Source: an uncultured Luminiphilus sp. (lineage in GTDB: Bacteria > Pseudomonadota > Gammaproteobacteria > Pseudomonadales > Halieaceae). From it: 64,000 nt of DNA. This document shows, piece after piece, positions 55,742 through 64,000 of this stretch. The notes beneath the pieces are model-generated. The model saw only the letters and a list, made by a program, of their open reading frames with translations. It did not search any database and was not told the DNA's origin. The stretch spans positions 215,107 to 279,106 of the forward strand of contig CALSMP010000005.1 of the NCBI GenBank assembly GCA_943787485.1, in the 5' to 3' direction. The translations under genes were made by a program, and so were the position numbers. Every line of letters begins with the position of its first letter. Positions within the stretch are counted from its first letter, which is position 1.

Positions 55742-56970
55742 TCACTGAGGGCGCCCGAGACGGCGAAGTCGGTCGACGGCGTTTTCACCGTCGACCTGCC
55801 ATATGCCCAACGGCTGGTCTTCGGTTATGACGACTTCGGCAAGTTCGATAAGGCCATTGTTACTCACCGGTTTTTGAGCTGTCCCGACAACGCGGTCGGG
55901 GCTGATGTGGGCCGGTAGTTGATCCGGCCAGCATCGCCGTCTTTCCCAATAATCGCTCCTGGCATCTACCAGCGCATAGAAATCGCGACCATTCCTCGAA
56001 AATCGGTCAAATAAGTGGCCAACTCGATCGGCATAGTAGCTAATCGCTAGCTCGGTATGATGAGGCACCTGCAAAATAGTATTGACCACCGCTGGCGCAC
56101 TCAGGGCCGAGGATAATGACTGGAAAACGCCATTACCTGATAGTGGGTCGACCGCCATCGCCGCATCACCCACTCGAATATGACGGTCTCCCGCAAGCGC
56201 ATCATTAAGTACGGCGGTACTGCCGCGAAAGTGTGGCTTACCGATAAGCTCAGCTGATCGAAGCCAGTCAGCTACTTGGGCATTTTCACCGACGCGCGTC
56301 TGTAAGAAAGAAATCACGTCATCATGCTTTGGTACGCTATCAGCGACACCATCGCAATTGACCTGGGTATAAATTGCACCCTCACCAAGACTCGCCACCC
56401 AAGACCAACCATCGCAGTGACTTGAAACAGCGACTTGCGGATCTAGATCAATGCTCTCTTTGACTGACCAGAGTGCGCCTATGGCGATCGATTCCGGTCC
56501 CCGCCGTTGTACTTTAGTTAGTGTATCCGCGCGCCGCCCCCTCGCCTCGACCAGAAAGTCGAAGGCGCGCTGTCTTCCAGAGTGAAGCGAAACGAGCCAG
56601 CCGTCAGGATTCTGCTCAAGAGAGTGGACTGTATCTTCGACGACTTCCACACCGTGGTGCAGTAAATCCTGAATAAGCATGGCATCAAAGCGGGCTCTTT
56701 CGATAAGACGCTCCGTGTTCGCGCTATTGTGCTCTCCATTCCAAAAAACGCTGCGCCCAACCGGTGCCGAACGGCCGAACAGGCCTGCGAGAAACCGTGT
56801 CGAAGCATTGCCTCATAAACACGCTCTGAAACGCCTTCAACCGTTTTTGGATTGCGCGGTGCTGATACACAGGTCACACCGTAGCCCAATCGCCTTAGAC
56901 CCAGAGCCGCAGCACTGCCGGCGGGACCTGCACCCAACACCCCTATTTGGATCGTTGACTTAGACGCCAT
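55742..56970 (-). CDS. qhpG: FAD monooxygenase for CTQ biogenesis, one frameshift
   Basis: Flavin-dependent hydroxylase that, in the characterised Paracoccus system, hydroxylates the gamma-subunit tryptophan on the way to cysteine tryptophylquinone. FAD loop GVLGAGPAGSAAALGLRRLG at the N-terminus; second FAD block RVGDAAMAVDPLSGNGVFQS. The frame breaks near 56791-56796 (TTT on the coding strand): after MLRHGF the text continues in another frame as LAGLFGRSAPVGRSVFWNG and then AMLIQDLLHHGVEVVED. One missing base explains it. About 410 residues joined. Last gene of the operon. Confidence 0.85.
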
Positions 56971-56975
56971 TTGCG

Positions 56976-57629
56976 TTACGAGACCCGTATCTCAGGACCA
57001 TGCCACGCGGCGGCCTCTTTAAAGCGACTGAGGACCTCCTGCGCGTCTTTCGCCAAGCCCTGCGCCAGAAACCGACTGGCAAAAGCGGACACATGGGCGC
57101 AGCCTACACTCGCACCTGCAATTCCAGTAGCAGGATTACCGGGATAACCACCAACATCAGCTTGTTGAGAATCAAGCCAGGAAATTTGATGCGGATCGCA
57201 GCGAGCGTCACCGGTAGCCCTAATAACAAAAGGGAGCGAAGAGGGATAAACCGGAGCTCCCTGAGCAGGTGCGGCGGCAATGCAAATAACACCCGAGGCA
57301 ACGGCACTGGCAACGGAACTCGCTAGTCTAGGCGAGGCCGAGGGCATACCAAAACTCATATTAATAAGATCAACGCCTTGATTTACCAGCCAGTCAATTG
57401 CGTCACAAACTCTCTCCACGGGGCATGTCAGGCTCTCCTCAAACACTTTTGCTATGGAAAACTGAACTTGTGCTTGAGATACAATATTCAGGATTGCAGA
57501 GCCATGGCCACACCGGTCTTTCATATCGCCTGCTGGCGTGAATGAGCACTCAGCTCGCCATTGTTTAGCCGCCGGTTGCGTGTTGCCGGCCCCGTATCCA
57601 GAGTCAATAATGCCAACATGAGCTAGCAT
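56976..57629 (-). CDS. qhpE: Subtilisin-like leader peptidase of amine dehydrogenase gamma subunit
   Basis: Cytoplasmic subtilase of 217 residues without signal peptide. The Paracoccus counterpart removes the leader of the cross-linked gamma subunit. Triad: Asp9 (GIIDSGYG), His42 (RCGHGSAI), Ser174 (GASVGCAHVSAF). The region that normally holds the oxyanion-hole Asn reads AAAPAQGAPVYPSS, without an Asn at the usual place. The start overlaps the qhpF stop by 7 bases. Confidence 0.88.
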   Translation of the reverse strand: MLAHVGIIDSGYGAGNTQPAAKQWRAECSFTPAGDMKDRCGHGSAILNIVSQAQVQFSIAKVFEESLTCPVERVCDAIDWLVNQGVDLINMSFGMPSASPRLASSVASAVASGVICIAAAPAQGAPVYPSSLPFVIRATGDARCDPHQISWLDSQQADVGGYPGNPATGIAGASVGCAHVSAFASRFLAQGLAKDAQEVLSRFKEAAAWHGPEIRVS

Positions 57630-59314
57630 GCATCGCTCTCTCGCAAAACTTCAATCTCACCTTCTTCAAATCGGATCAGGACATCGCTCCCAACAAGCGC
57701 CTCCTCGCGATGGCTAACAATCAGCCTGGTCATTCCCTGGCAATGGAGGTCAATGGCATTAATCAAAGAACGACCGGTGTCCGGATCTGTCGCCGAGATG
57801 GGCTCATCCAGCACCAATATTTGTGGCTTTTTCAGCAATGCCCGCGCCACACCAATACGCTGGCGCTCACCCCCCGACAAACTCACACCCCGCTCAGCGA
57901 TCATAGTGTCCAAACCGTCAGACAATTTTTCAAGCAGAGAGGTCAGACCACAGATTTCTATCGCGTTATCGATATCAGTCACTGTCGCTTCACTGCAACC
58001 ATACAGAAGGTTGTCTCGTAACGTGGCGTGGAAAAGCACCGGGTCCTGAGGAGCGACTCCAAACGCCTGCCGCCAAGCCCGTGGCTGGGCTTCACGCTGG
58101 CGACAGCCGTTGAGCATGACATCCCCCGCAAGCGGCTGCCGATAGCCTATGATGAGGTCGAGCAGCGTGGTTTTTCCTGAACCGGATTTGCCCCAGATAC
58201 CAACCTTACTCCCCGCAGGTGCATCGAATGAAAGCCCTTCGAAGAGCTTGGCTTGATCCGGGTAGGCGAAGCAAAGGCCCTCAAGGCTCAGAGCCCCAGA
58301 GGGACACTGAGGCACCAGGCAACCGTCCGTCTCTGAAGGCCTGGTTGGTTGTCGCCGCAGAAAAGCGACGCGATCTAGACTTACCGTCAAACGCTGCCAG
58401 GACAGGTACAAGCCTAGTAAAGACTGCACGGGCCCAATAGCCATCCCGACATAAGTGGTGAAGGCAATGAGAGAGCCAACTTCAAACTCACCTTGAATAA
58501 CCCAAAACCCGCCCAGCAGGAACACGCCTGTTCTGGAGACCGACACCAAAATACTTGGCACCGCCGAGGTCATAAATTCGATACGCTGCAATCCCAGCAG
58601 CGACTGTAAGAGGCGGGTATTAAGCCCTCCCAAAGCCACACCCTCTCTCGATTCAGTCCCCGCCAGCTGTATTATTTTTACAGCGGGCAGCTTTTCGGCG
58701 AAAAAAGCTGAAATGTCGGCCGAGCGTTCGCGAAAACCCCGATTGCGGCGCTCCACTTTTGGTCGCATAACGACGAGATAAGACAGTTCAAGGGGGATCA
58801 GCAAGAGCAGGACCAGTGACAGCTTCCAATTCAACAGCAGCATCATTGTCACCGCACCAATCAGGCCTAGAATTGAAGACACACTGGAAAAAAGGGTATC
58901 GACGGCAAAGCGCTGTATCTCGGCAACATCTCTATCCATGCGCGAGATGATATCCCCCACCCGTTGTCTTGAGAGAAAATCGGGTGAAAGCTTTAGCACA
59001 TGAGAGAACACATCCTCTCTCAGAGCAAACAGCACGGTGCCCGACAGCCGCGTATGAGCTAGCCGAGAAAATCCCGCCAATAAAATCGACACTACCGCTA
59101 GCAGTAAACCCAGTAGCGCAAGAGGCCATAGGGCGCTGAAGTCACCGCCGATCAAACCATCATCGATTATGAGCTTGGTTACCCACGGCTGAGCAACGAT
59201 CAAACCGGTTGATGTGAGAGATAAACAAAACAGGCCAGCAGTAGCACGACGCTCGGGCCATAGAAAGGTGTAAAGCCAAACAATCCCCGCGCGGCGCTCA
59301 TCGTGCTGGGACAT
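57623..59314 (-). CDS. qhpF: ABC exporter for amine dehydrogenase gamma subunit
   Basis: Fused membrane and ATPase half-transporter, 563 residues. Six hydrophobic segments in the first 300 residues; Walker A GKSGSGKTT, signature VSLSGGERQRIG, Walker B ILVLDEPIS. Proposed to export the modified gamma subunit, which has no Sec or Tat signal, to the periplasm. Between qhpD (12 bases) and qhpE (overlap). Lacks an N-terminal C39 peptidase domain, in keeping with the separate protease qhpE. Confidence 0.9.
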   Translation of the reverse strand: MSQHDERRAGIVWLYTFLWPERRATAGLFCLSLTSTGLIVAQPWVTKLIIDDGLIGGDFSALWPLALLGLLLAVVSILLAGFSRLAHTRLSGTVLFALREDVFSHVLKLSPDFLSRQRVGDIISRMDRDVAEIQRFAVDTLFSSVSSILGLIGAVTMMLLLNWKLSLVLLLLIPLELSYLVVMRPKVERRNRGFRERSADISAFFAEKLPAVKIIQLAGTESREGVALGGLNTRLLQSLLGLQRIEFMTSAVPSILVSVSRTGVFLLGGFWVIQGEFEVGSLIAFTTYVGMAIGPVQSLLGLYLSWQRLTVSLDRVAFLRRQPTRPSETDGCLVPQCPSGALSLEGLCFAYPDQAKLFEGLSFDAPAGSKVGIWGKSGSGKTTLLDLIIGYRQPLAGDVMLNGCRQREAQPRAWRQAFGVAPQDPVLFHATLRDNLLYGCSEATVTDIDNAIEICGLTSLLEKLSDGLDTMIAERGVSLSGGERQRIGVARALLKKPQILVLDEPISATDPDTGRSLINAIDLHCQGMTRLIVSHREEALVGSDVLIRFEEGEIEVLRESDAC

Positions 59315-59326
59315 TATTTAATCAGC

Positions 59327-60754
59327 TCAGCCCGCCCGACGACCGGCCAAATAACGATCGTAAAAACCAGGGTTTTTTTCCATGATGGTTGAATACACGC
59401 GTATACCGAAGTCGACCCAGTCGCGCATGAGATCACAATAATGGTACGTGGGGTGAACGGGGTCGCCGTAGCGAGCATAACTCTCGTGGTAACAGCCACC
59501 CGCACAAAGGTTTCGAATGCGGCAAGTGGCGCAACCGGTATCGGCCTTATCTAGGCGCTTGTTGAGAAATTCGTTGATCTGCGGCTTATTGATACCTTCT
59601 GTGACAGTGCCCAACAACGGCAACTCTGAACCCGTAAAGCGATGGCACAGATTGACGCCTCCCTCATGGTCCACGGCTACCATGCCGACCCCTGCGCCAC
59701 AGGGTAGCGCCTTGTTATTGCCTTCATGCAAGTCGGTGATGAGCTGGTGCATATTTGAAAAACCGATATTCCGGTTTTCAAGCGCGGCGTCAAGATAGCG
59801 CTCACCGAGCTGCTTCATGCCGGAAAATACCTCGCCCAATTCCTCGGGCTGCAGGTTGTAGGAGGCAATGTCGCCAGAGGTCACGGGGGCAAACCCAACC
59901 TCAGAAAATCCGATCACGTTAAAGAGATGGTCCCAAATGGCAACGACGTCTGTCACACCGGTAGTAAGCGTTACTCGAGCCCCGACTGGCCTGCTGTTGT
60001 ACTTACCAAGAAGGAGTCCGACTTTCTTTTCGACAGTATCGTAGGTGCCCTGACCGCCTACTGTAATCCTGTTTCGATCATGATAGGCCTTGGGCCCATC
60101 CATGCTAACCGCGATACCAACTCGATGCGCATTAAGGTAATCAATGGTTTTTTCATCCAGTAACGTCGCATTGGTGGTCATTGAAAAATCCACCTTCTTA
60201 CCGAGCCCCTGGAAACGTTTCTCCGCGTAATCAATGACGCGCTTGATCAATGCAAAGTTTGAGAGCGGTTCCCCACCAAAGAATACGACGTTGTAACGCT
60301 CTTGATTTGGGGATTCGTTAATCAGCATCTCGATGGACTGTACAGCCGTGTCGTAATTCATTTTCCGCTGGTTTTGCGGGGTATCCAAATCCTCCTTGTA
60401 GCAATAGGTGCAGCTCAGATTACAGCCCGTGTTGATATTGAGCACCACGGTCGTGAGCGGTATTTGCTTGAGCTCTAGCGGCTCAAATGTTTTGACACCC
60501 GTGTCAACCGCGTTAGCCGTCACCACCGCGAGAGACTGTAGATCGTTCAGCGCCGAGCGAATGCTTTCAGAAGCAAAATCTCCCGATAGGGTCGACTCTA
60601 GCGTGTCAGGCGTATGTTCACCGCTGCGAAGCGCATCCAAGATACCCTGCGTCAGCGGATCACACTCAAAAATGGAAGTACTTGGGATATGAAAAAGGAG
60701 CTTTCGCTCCTCCAACACTACCTCGTGGAGATTGTTTTCTTGAATCGATAGCAA
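59327..60754 (-). CDS. qhpD: Radical SAM peptide maturase forming Cys-to-Asp/Glu thioethers
   Basis: 475-residue radical SAM/SPASM enzyme that installs the thioether cross-links in the gamma subunit. The SAM cluster Cys are 111, 115 and 118 (NTGCNLSCTYCYKED). The C-terminal SPASM cysteines are in CATCRIRNLCAGGCYHES and the later HYCDLMRDW. FFGGEPL is the GGE SAM-binding motif. Starts 12 bases after qhpB. Family and operon leave little doubt about the role. Confidence 0.94.
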   Translation of the reverse strand: MLSIQENNLHEVVLEERKLLFHIPSTSIFECDPLTQGILDALRSGEHTPDTLESTLSGDFASESIRSALNDLQSLAVVTANAVDTGVKTFEPLELKQIPLTTVVLNINTGCNLSCTYCYKEDLDTPQNQRKMNYDTAVQSIEMLINESPNQERYNVVFFGGEPLSNFALIKRVIDYAEKRFQGLGKKVDFSMTTNATLLDEKTIDYLNAHRVGIAVSMDGPKAYHDRNRITVGGQGTYDTVEKKVGLLLGKYNSRPVGARVTLTTGVTDVVAIWDHLFNVIGFSEVGFAPVTSGDIASYNLQPEELGEVFSGMKQLGERYLDAALENRNIGFSNMHQLITDLHEGNNKALPCGAGVGMVAVDHEGGVNLCHRFTGSELPLLGTVTEGINKPQINEFLNKRLDKADTGCATCRIRNLCAGGCYHESYARYGDPVHPTYHYCDLMRDWVDFGIRVYSTIMEKNPGFYDRYLAGRRAG

Positions 60755-60766
60755 AAGTGTTTACCC

Positions 60767-61921
60767 CTATCGCTCGATAACTACGCTATTTGCGAGTGAA
60801 CCATCTCCCGGCAGAGGAATCACGCCTAACTGCTCCAGCGAGTCGGGGTCGAACACGCCAACATCGGCGTCTGCGCCAAGCAAATAAAGCTTGTCCCCGC
60901 TTTTAGAAAAATTAAGTGTGTAGTAGGAATGATCAACCGGCGTTGAGCGGAGTTCGGTAGCCGAGTCGATATCAAAGACCTTCAGAAAATTGAGCACGCC
61001 ATACATCTCGTTAGGGTGATGAGGCCGTCTGGCGCCTGAAAACAGCGCAACTTCGAGAGGGCCGAAAATTGTGCTCTTCGCCTCACCCGTCGCGAGATCC
61101 ACGCTCTCGTAACCCCACAACCAATCAGCAGTTTCCAGGTTACCGGGCTCATCGCCCCACTTGGCCGTGCTGAATAACCGGATAAATTCATTATTGATAC
61201 TACTCAACGGCCACACCGTCAGCACGTCTCTAGGCGCAAACGCAGGGTCGTTAAGACTGAGGCTCTCTAAGATAGTCTCATAGCGCCCCGTATCGGGGTT
61301 CATCAGAAAAACGTCCTGGCCGCCTAGAATTAACTCGCCGCTCTCTAACCTATCTAATATGGTGATTTGCCGAGGCGAGGCGAAGACCTTATGCGCCGAG
61401 GTGTCGAGCCCTGCCTGCGTATCGAACGCGGCGATCGTAGAGTCGAGCACCTCATAGTGATCACGCTCTAGCCGAACACGATTTTGATGGGTGTAGAGGG
61501 TTTTACCGTCGGGCGATAGCGTCAGCGAACCTATCGATTTGACCCTGATATTGCCCTCCGACTGGCGCGTGGAAAAAATCACGTCACAGCTATCGAGTTC
61601 AACACCGTACACATCGCTGAAGTAATTACCCAACACATAAGCGATCTTGGCATCCGGCGACACGACCAGGGTGCCCGACCCCGGCCCGATACCCAAGTCA
61701 CACTGCTTCACTAGCTTATCCGCCGCCACATCAATGATGTTTAACGTCGACCCCGGCCGGGTGACCGTTAGCAAATACTCTCCACCCGGCAGACCAGACG
61801 CCGAAGACATGCTAGCGACAAAAAGCGAGCAAAAGCCCAGCAAAAGTGATAATGCGGTGTTGAGGCGCCTCGGGCGAAAACTCAGTTTATTTAACAAGCC
61901 CGAAAGCCAAAATAGCCGCAT
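60767..61921 (-). CDS. qhpB: Quinohemoprotein amine dehydrogenase beta subunit
   Basis: Seven-bladed propeller subunit, about 384 residues, with a signal peptide (RPRRLNTALSLLLGF, cleavage near SSASG). I place the start at the ATG at 61921, which overlaps the qhpC stop (TGATG); the frame is open to 61969, inside qhpC. Blade repeats include DLGIGPGSGTLVVSPDAKIA and SLTLSPDGKTLYTHQ. Forms the periplasmic alpha-beta-gamma heterotrimer. Confidence 0.9.
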   Translation of the reverse strand: MRLFWLSGLLNKLSFRPRRLNTALSLLLGFCSLFVASMSSASGLPGGEYLLTVTRPGSTLNIIDVAADKLVKQCDLGIGPGSGTLVVSPDAKIAYVLGNYFSDVYGVELDSCDVIFSTRQSEGNIRVKSIGSLTLSPDGKTLYTHQNRVRLERDHYEVLDSTIAAFDTQAGLDTSAHKVFASPRQITILDRLESGELILGGQDVFLMNPDTGRYETILESLSLNDPAFAPRDVLTVWPLSSINNEFIRLFSTAKWGDEPGNLETADWLWGYESVDLATGEAKSTIFGPLEVALFSGARRPHHPNEMYGVLNFLKVFDIDSATELRSTPVDHSYYTLNFSKSGDKLYLLGADADVGVFDPDSLEQLGVIPLPGDGSLANSVVIER

Positions 61922-62259
61922 CAGCTGCTGCCCTCTTCGCTGGGGTAAACGCTTTCGAGGTTGCGCCAATCCTTAGCGGCCGAGGGCGCATTCGCCGACC
62001 AGTCCGGGTGAGTATTCATAATGTCCGGAACCTGTGCTGGCCACCAACACGGATCAGAACAGCCGTATAAATCTGACTCCATTGGCTGGCAGAGGCCGGA
62101 CACGCTACCAAACATGTCGATCTCCCAACCCGGGTCTGTGGAGCTCGTGCACGAGACAACAGTTTGCATAGCGACTACTTCGCCCTCTGACGGCAAAGGA
62201 TTAGACTCGTTTCTTACCAGTTGCTCGGCTTTACGGTTTATCGGTTTTAAGTGCTTCAT
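61921..62259 (-). CDS. qhpC: Quinohemoprotein amine dehydrogenase gamma subunit (CTQ precursor)
   Basis: Catalytic small subunit carrying cysteine tryptophylquinone. From the ATG at 62259 (GGAGGT 6 bases upstream; an earlier start at 62286 is less likely) it has 112 residues: a leader of about 30, then the core. Counting mature residues from Met31, Cys7-Glu16, Cys27-Asp33 and Cys41-Asp49 fall at the thioether positions, and Cys37 with Trp43 form the CTQ ([16 protein letters not shown]). All match the Paracoccus spacing. Modified in the cytoplasm, then exported by QhpF. Confidence 0.94.
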   Translation of the reverse strand: MKHLKPINRKAEQLVRNESNPLPSEGEVVAMQTVVSCTSSTDPGWEIDMFGSVSGLCQPMESDLYGCSDPCWWPAQVPDIMNTHPDWSANAPSAAKDWRNLESVYPSEEGSS

Positions 62260-62314
62260 TTCACGACCTCCCTGTGGGGGCATCAAATTTACCCTGACAT
62301 TGTCTGTCAGAGAA

Positions 62315-63924
62315 CTAGTTCATGGGCGGATTAACCCACCGCTGCACAGTAACGAGCAGCCTGCCGGTGCCCTCGACAATATCCTCTCCCGCCTCATACC
62401 GCGCAACCACATTCAAATTACCCGCGTTATTCGTTGACCGAGCACGCTGTGGGTTAGGGCCGGCAGCGGCCGGCACATAGCGTCCCGTACTGGGGTCCAT
62501 GTTGCCTGCAAAGGCTACGTCGTTATCTTGCTCGGCACCCTCATCTCGGGGCACAGTCCGCCAAGTCACGGCATCGATATACCCCAGATCAAGATCGTCT
62601 GACGTCCCAGGTTGCTGATCCGCTCCCACGATTTGCCCCGCGCGCGAAACACTGTCTCAACTTTTGGCGTGCCTCCGCCATTACCACCAATACGCGCGAT
62701 GCCGTAACTCGGCTCGACAGCAAGCTCATCGACGCTCTCGTAAAACGCAATCGCTTGCGTCTGCTCTTCGCCAGCGAGGCTGACCGATCGATAGCCTACT
62801 GAAGCACCATCTATCGGCGTCACGTCCACAATGACGCGGCTGCTATCCTGGGCATCGATCACCTCAACGTTCGCATCCGCTATGGTGATCTCAGCTAAAC
62901 CCAAGCCAAATCCTGACACAGTAAGGCGAGTAGTCTCCCCAATCGGTAACGATCGCGGATAAACCGACAGAAGCGCCACCCTCTCGTTCTGCTTGATCGC
63001 CTTGACCCGAGCACCCACCAAAACCTGATCCTTCTGATACATCCGCCCCTGTAAGGCCTGCCCGTCAGACGTCAGCGCAAAGGTCTGGTTAAACGTCGTC
63101 TCCCCGACATTAACAGTAGCCCGCCATTCAAACCCGGTATAAAGAATGGCGGACCCCTCGCCAAACATCACGCTACCATCTGCATAGTGACCGTTCATCT
63201 CAACCGAAAAACGGTCTGGCCGATCCGATAGCGGGCTGACTGACATCACCGCTGAAAAGTCCCCCTCTCCCGGGACGTGGCCAGATATCACCCACTCGCC
63301 CGCAGGAGAACTCTTGTCCGCTGCCTGCCACTCCGCCCAAGCATCAGTTTCCAAGGGGTAGTCAACAGCCAGCGCAGGCACAATATTTTCACGCGCAATC
63401 TTTAACCAGGGTCGATCTCGACCATAGAGGGAATATTCGGTGCTTGGCCACTGGCCCAAATGAAAATCTACCGTGCGATCCCATTCTTCGCGAGTTCTAC
63501 GCTGTAGCGCGACCCGCGCGGAGGAGTGACACCGGCCGCACATTTCCGCGAATTCTTGCGGAAATTGCTCCACCACATTGCCGTCCTGCTCCAAGACATA
63601 TCGCAACGATGTAGTCTCTGAGGGAGCTAGCCCCCGCGTATCCGCCAGATACTTGACCATCGCACCGAGAACCTCGCCTTGGCTCATGGTTTCGTGCTGA
63701 AGCGACAGCCCGTGGGTGATCCGCATCCTATTGATGGTCATCTCCCAACCTTCGGGAGTTTTGCGTTGATCCTCGATGCGCGACAGCGAACCATCAGCTT
63801 GAACGTGGCAGCCCGCACAATAGACTTCCACCAGCCTCTCACCCGCTGCGCCCCATGCTGGGCCGCCCAACACAACGATGCCGGCGAAAAATAAAAAGTT
63901 CAACGAGCGGTTTTTTAAAGGCAT
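62315..63924 (-). CDS. qhpA: Quinohemoprotein amine dehydrogenase alpha subunit (di-haem), one frameshift
   Basis: Di-haem cytochrome subunit that takes electrons from the CTQ. Signal peptide ends near AWGAAG; haem sites CAGCH at 36-40 and CGRCH at 129-133; the later domains are Ig-like ([14 protein letters not shown]). The first frame stops at 62566 after reading into nonsense; another frame continues from about 62640 as [20 protein letters not shown] to a TAG at 62315. A one-base slip in the GGGG near 62640 explains it. About 536 residues joined. GGGGGA lies before the ATG. First gene of the operon. Confidence 0.88.
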
Positions 63925-63962
63925 GCAGTCCCCCGGTTACCTCGTACACCCCACTGACGTCA

Positions 63963-63990
63963 AATATAGTACACCTGACCAAAAAAGCAA
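63963..63990 (-). promoter_or_regulatory. Predicted qhp operon promoter
   Basis: On the minus strand TTGCTT (63985-63990), 16-base spacer, TATATT (63963-63968), about 40 bases before the qhpA ATG. Two direct repeats GGTGTAC (63969-63975 and 63944-63950) start 25 bases apart around the -10 and downstream of it, a layout that could serve an AraC-type regulator such as QhpR. No qhpR gene is in the window. Confidence 0.5.
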
Positions 63991-64000
63991 CCCGCAAGGG

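Overview
The window looks like a chromosomal catabolic region of a marine-type gammaproteobacterium, in the broad area of Halieaceae, Spongiibacteraceae or Cellvibrionales. The reasons are three large TonB-dependent receptors with EEV-type TonB boxes, lipoprotein hydrolases, a DUF485/ActP-type symporter and moderately high GC. The taxonomic call is an inference from gene content. I see no tRNA, rRNA, IS element or CRISPR array.

Layout. 1-8.4 kb (minus): malonyl-CoA synthetase (cut by the window edge), an HDAC/acetylpolyamine-deacetylase family protein, a Tat amidase, a lipoprotein amidohydrolase and TonB receptor 1. 8.6-15 kb (minus): an aromatic amine dehydrogenase (TTQ) operon, aldehyde dehydrogenase-aauB-aauE-aauD-aauA-cytochrome c-cytochrome c4, with an AraC regulator at its end. 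15.2-25.4 kb (minus): an ActP/PaaL-like symporter and the phenylacetate pathway paaEDCBA-thiolase-paaI-paaG-paaZ. The second half of this stretch is full of frameshifts. 25.5-36.3 kb: a lipoprotein amidase, a MobA-like flavin hydroxylase, a penicillin G acylase homologue, TonB receptor 2, paaK and divergent paaX. 36.3-43.3 kb (minus): TonB receptor 3, a second lipoprotein amidohydrolase, a MoaF-like protein and an arylsulfatase. 43.4-52.5 kb: FAH hydrolase and Rieske oxygenase (minus), divergent from the homoprotocatechuate meta-cleavage genes hpaE-D-F-H-I and two acyl-CoA dehydrogenases (plus). 52.6-55.7 kb: dinB, then glutathione-dependent formaldehyde oxidation (adhC-fghA). 55.7-64 kb (minus): a complete quinohemoprotein amine dehydrogenase (CTQ) operon, qhpA-C-B-D-F-E-G.

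How it fits together. Outer-membrane receptors paired with secreted hydrolases (acylase, amidases, amidohydrolases, sulfatase) could release aryl acids and aryl amines. Two different quinone-cofactor amine dehydrogenases could oxidise amines in the periplasm. The aldehyde product goes to phenylacetate (paa) or to 3,4-dihydroxyphenylacetate (hpa), and the two routes end in central metabolites. A Rieske O-demethylase candidate beside hpa and the formaldehyde genes downstream fit methoxylated substrates such as homovanillate.

Most notable: a 16-bp palindrome (AGGTAACNNGTTACCW) is repeated in the promoter regions of the amine dehydrogenase operon, the receptor 3/sulfatase operon and the hpa operon. 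Two copies lie in promoters of the same geometry. All three receptor-hydrolase pairs also carry a terminator-like hairpin between receptor and hydrolase. About 16 frameshifts, mostly in homopolymer runs and concentrated at 20.8-25.2 kb, look more like sequence error than gene decay.
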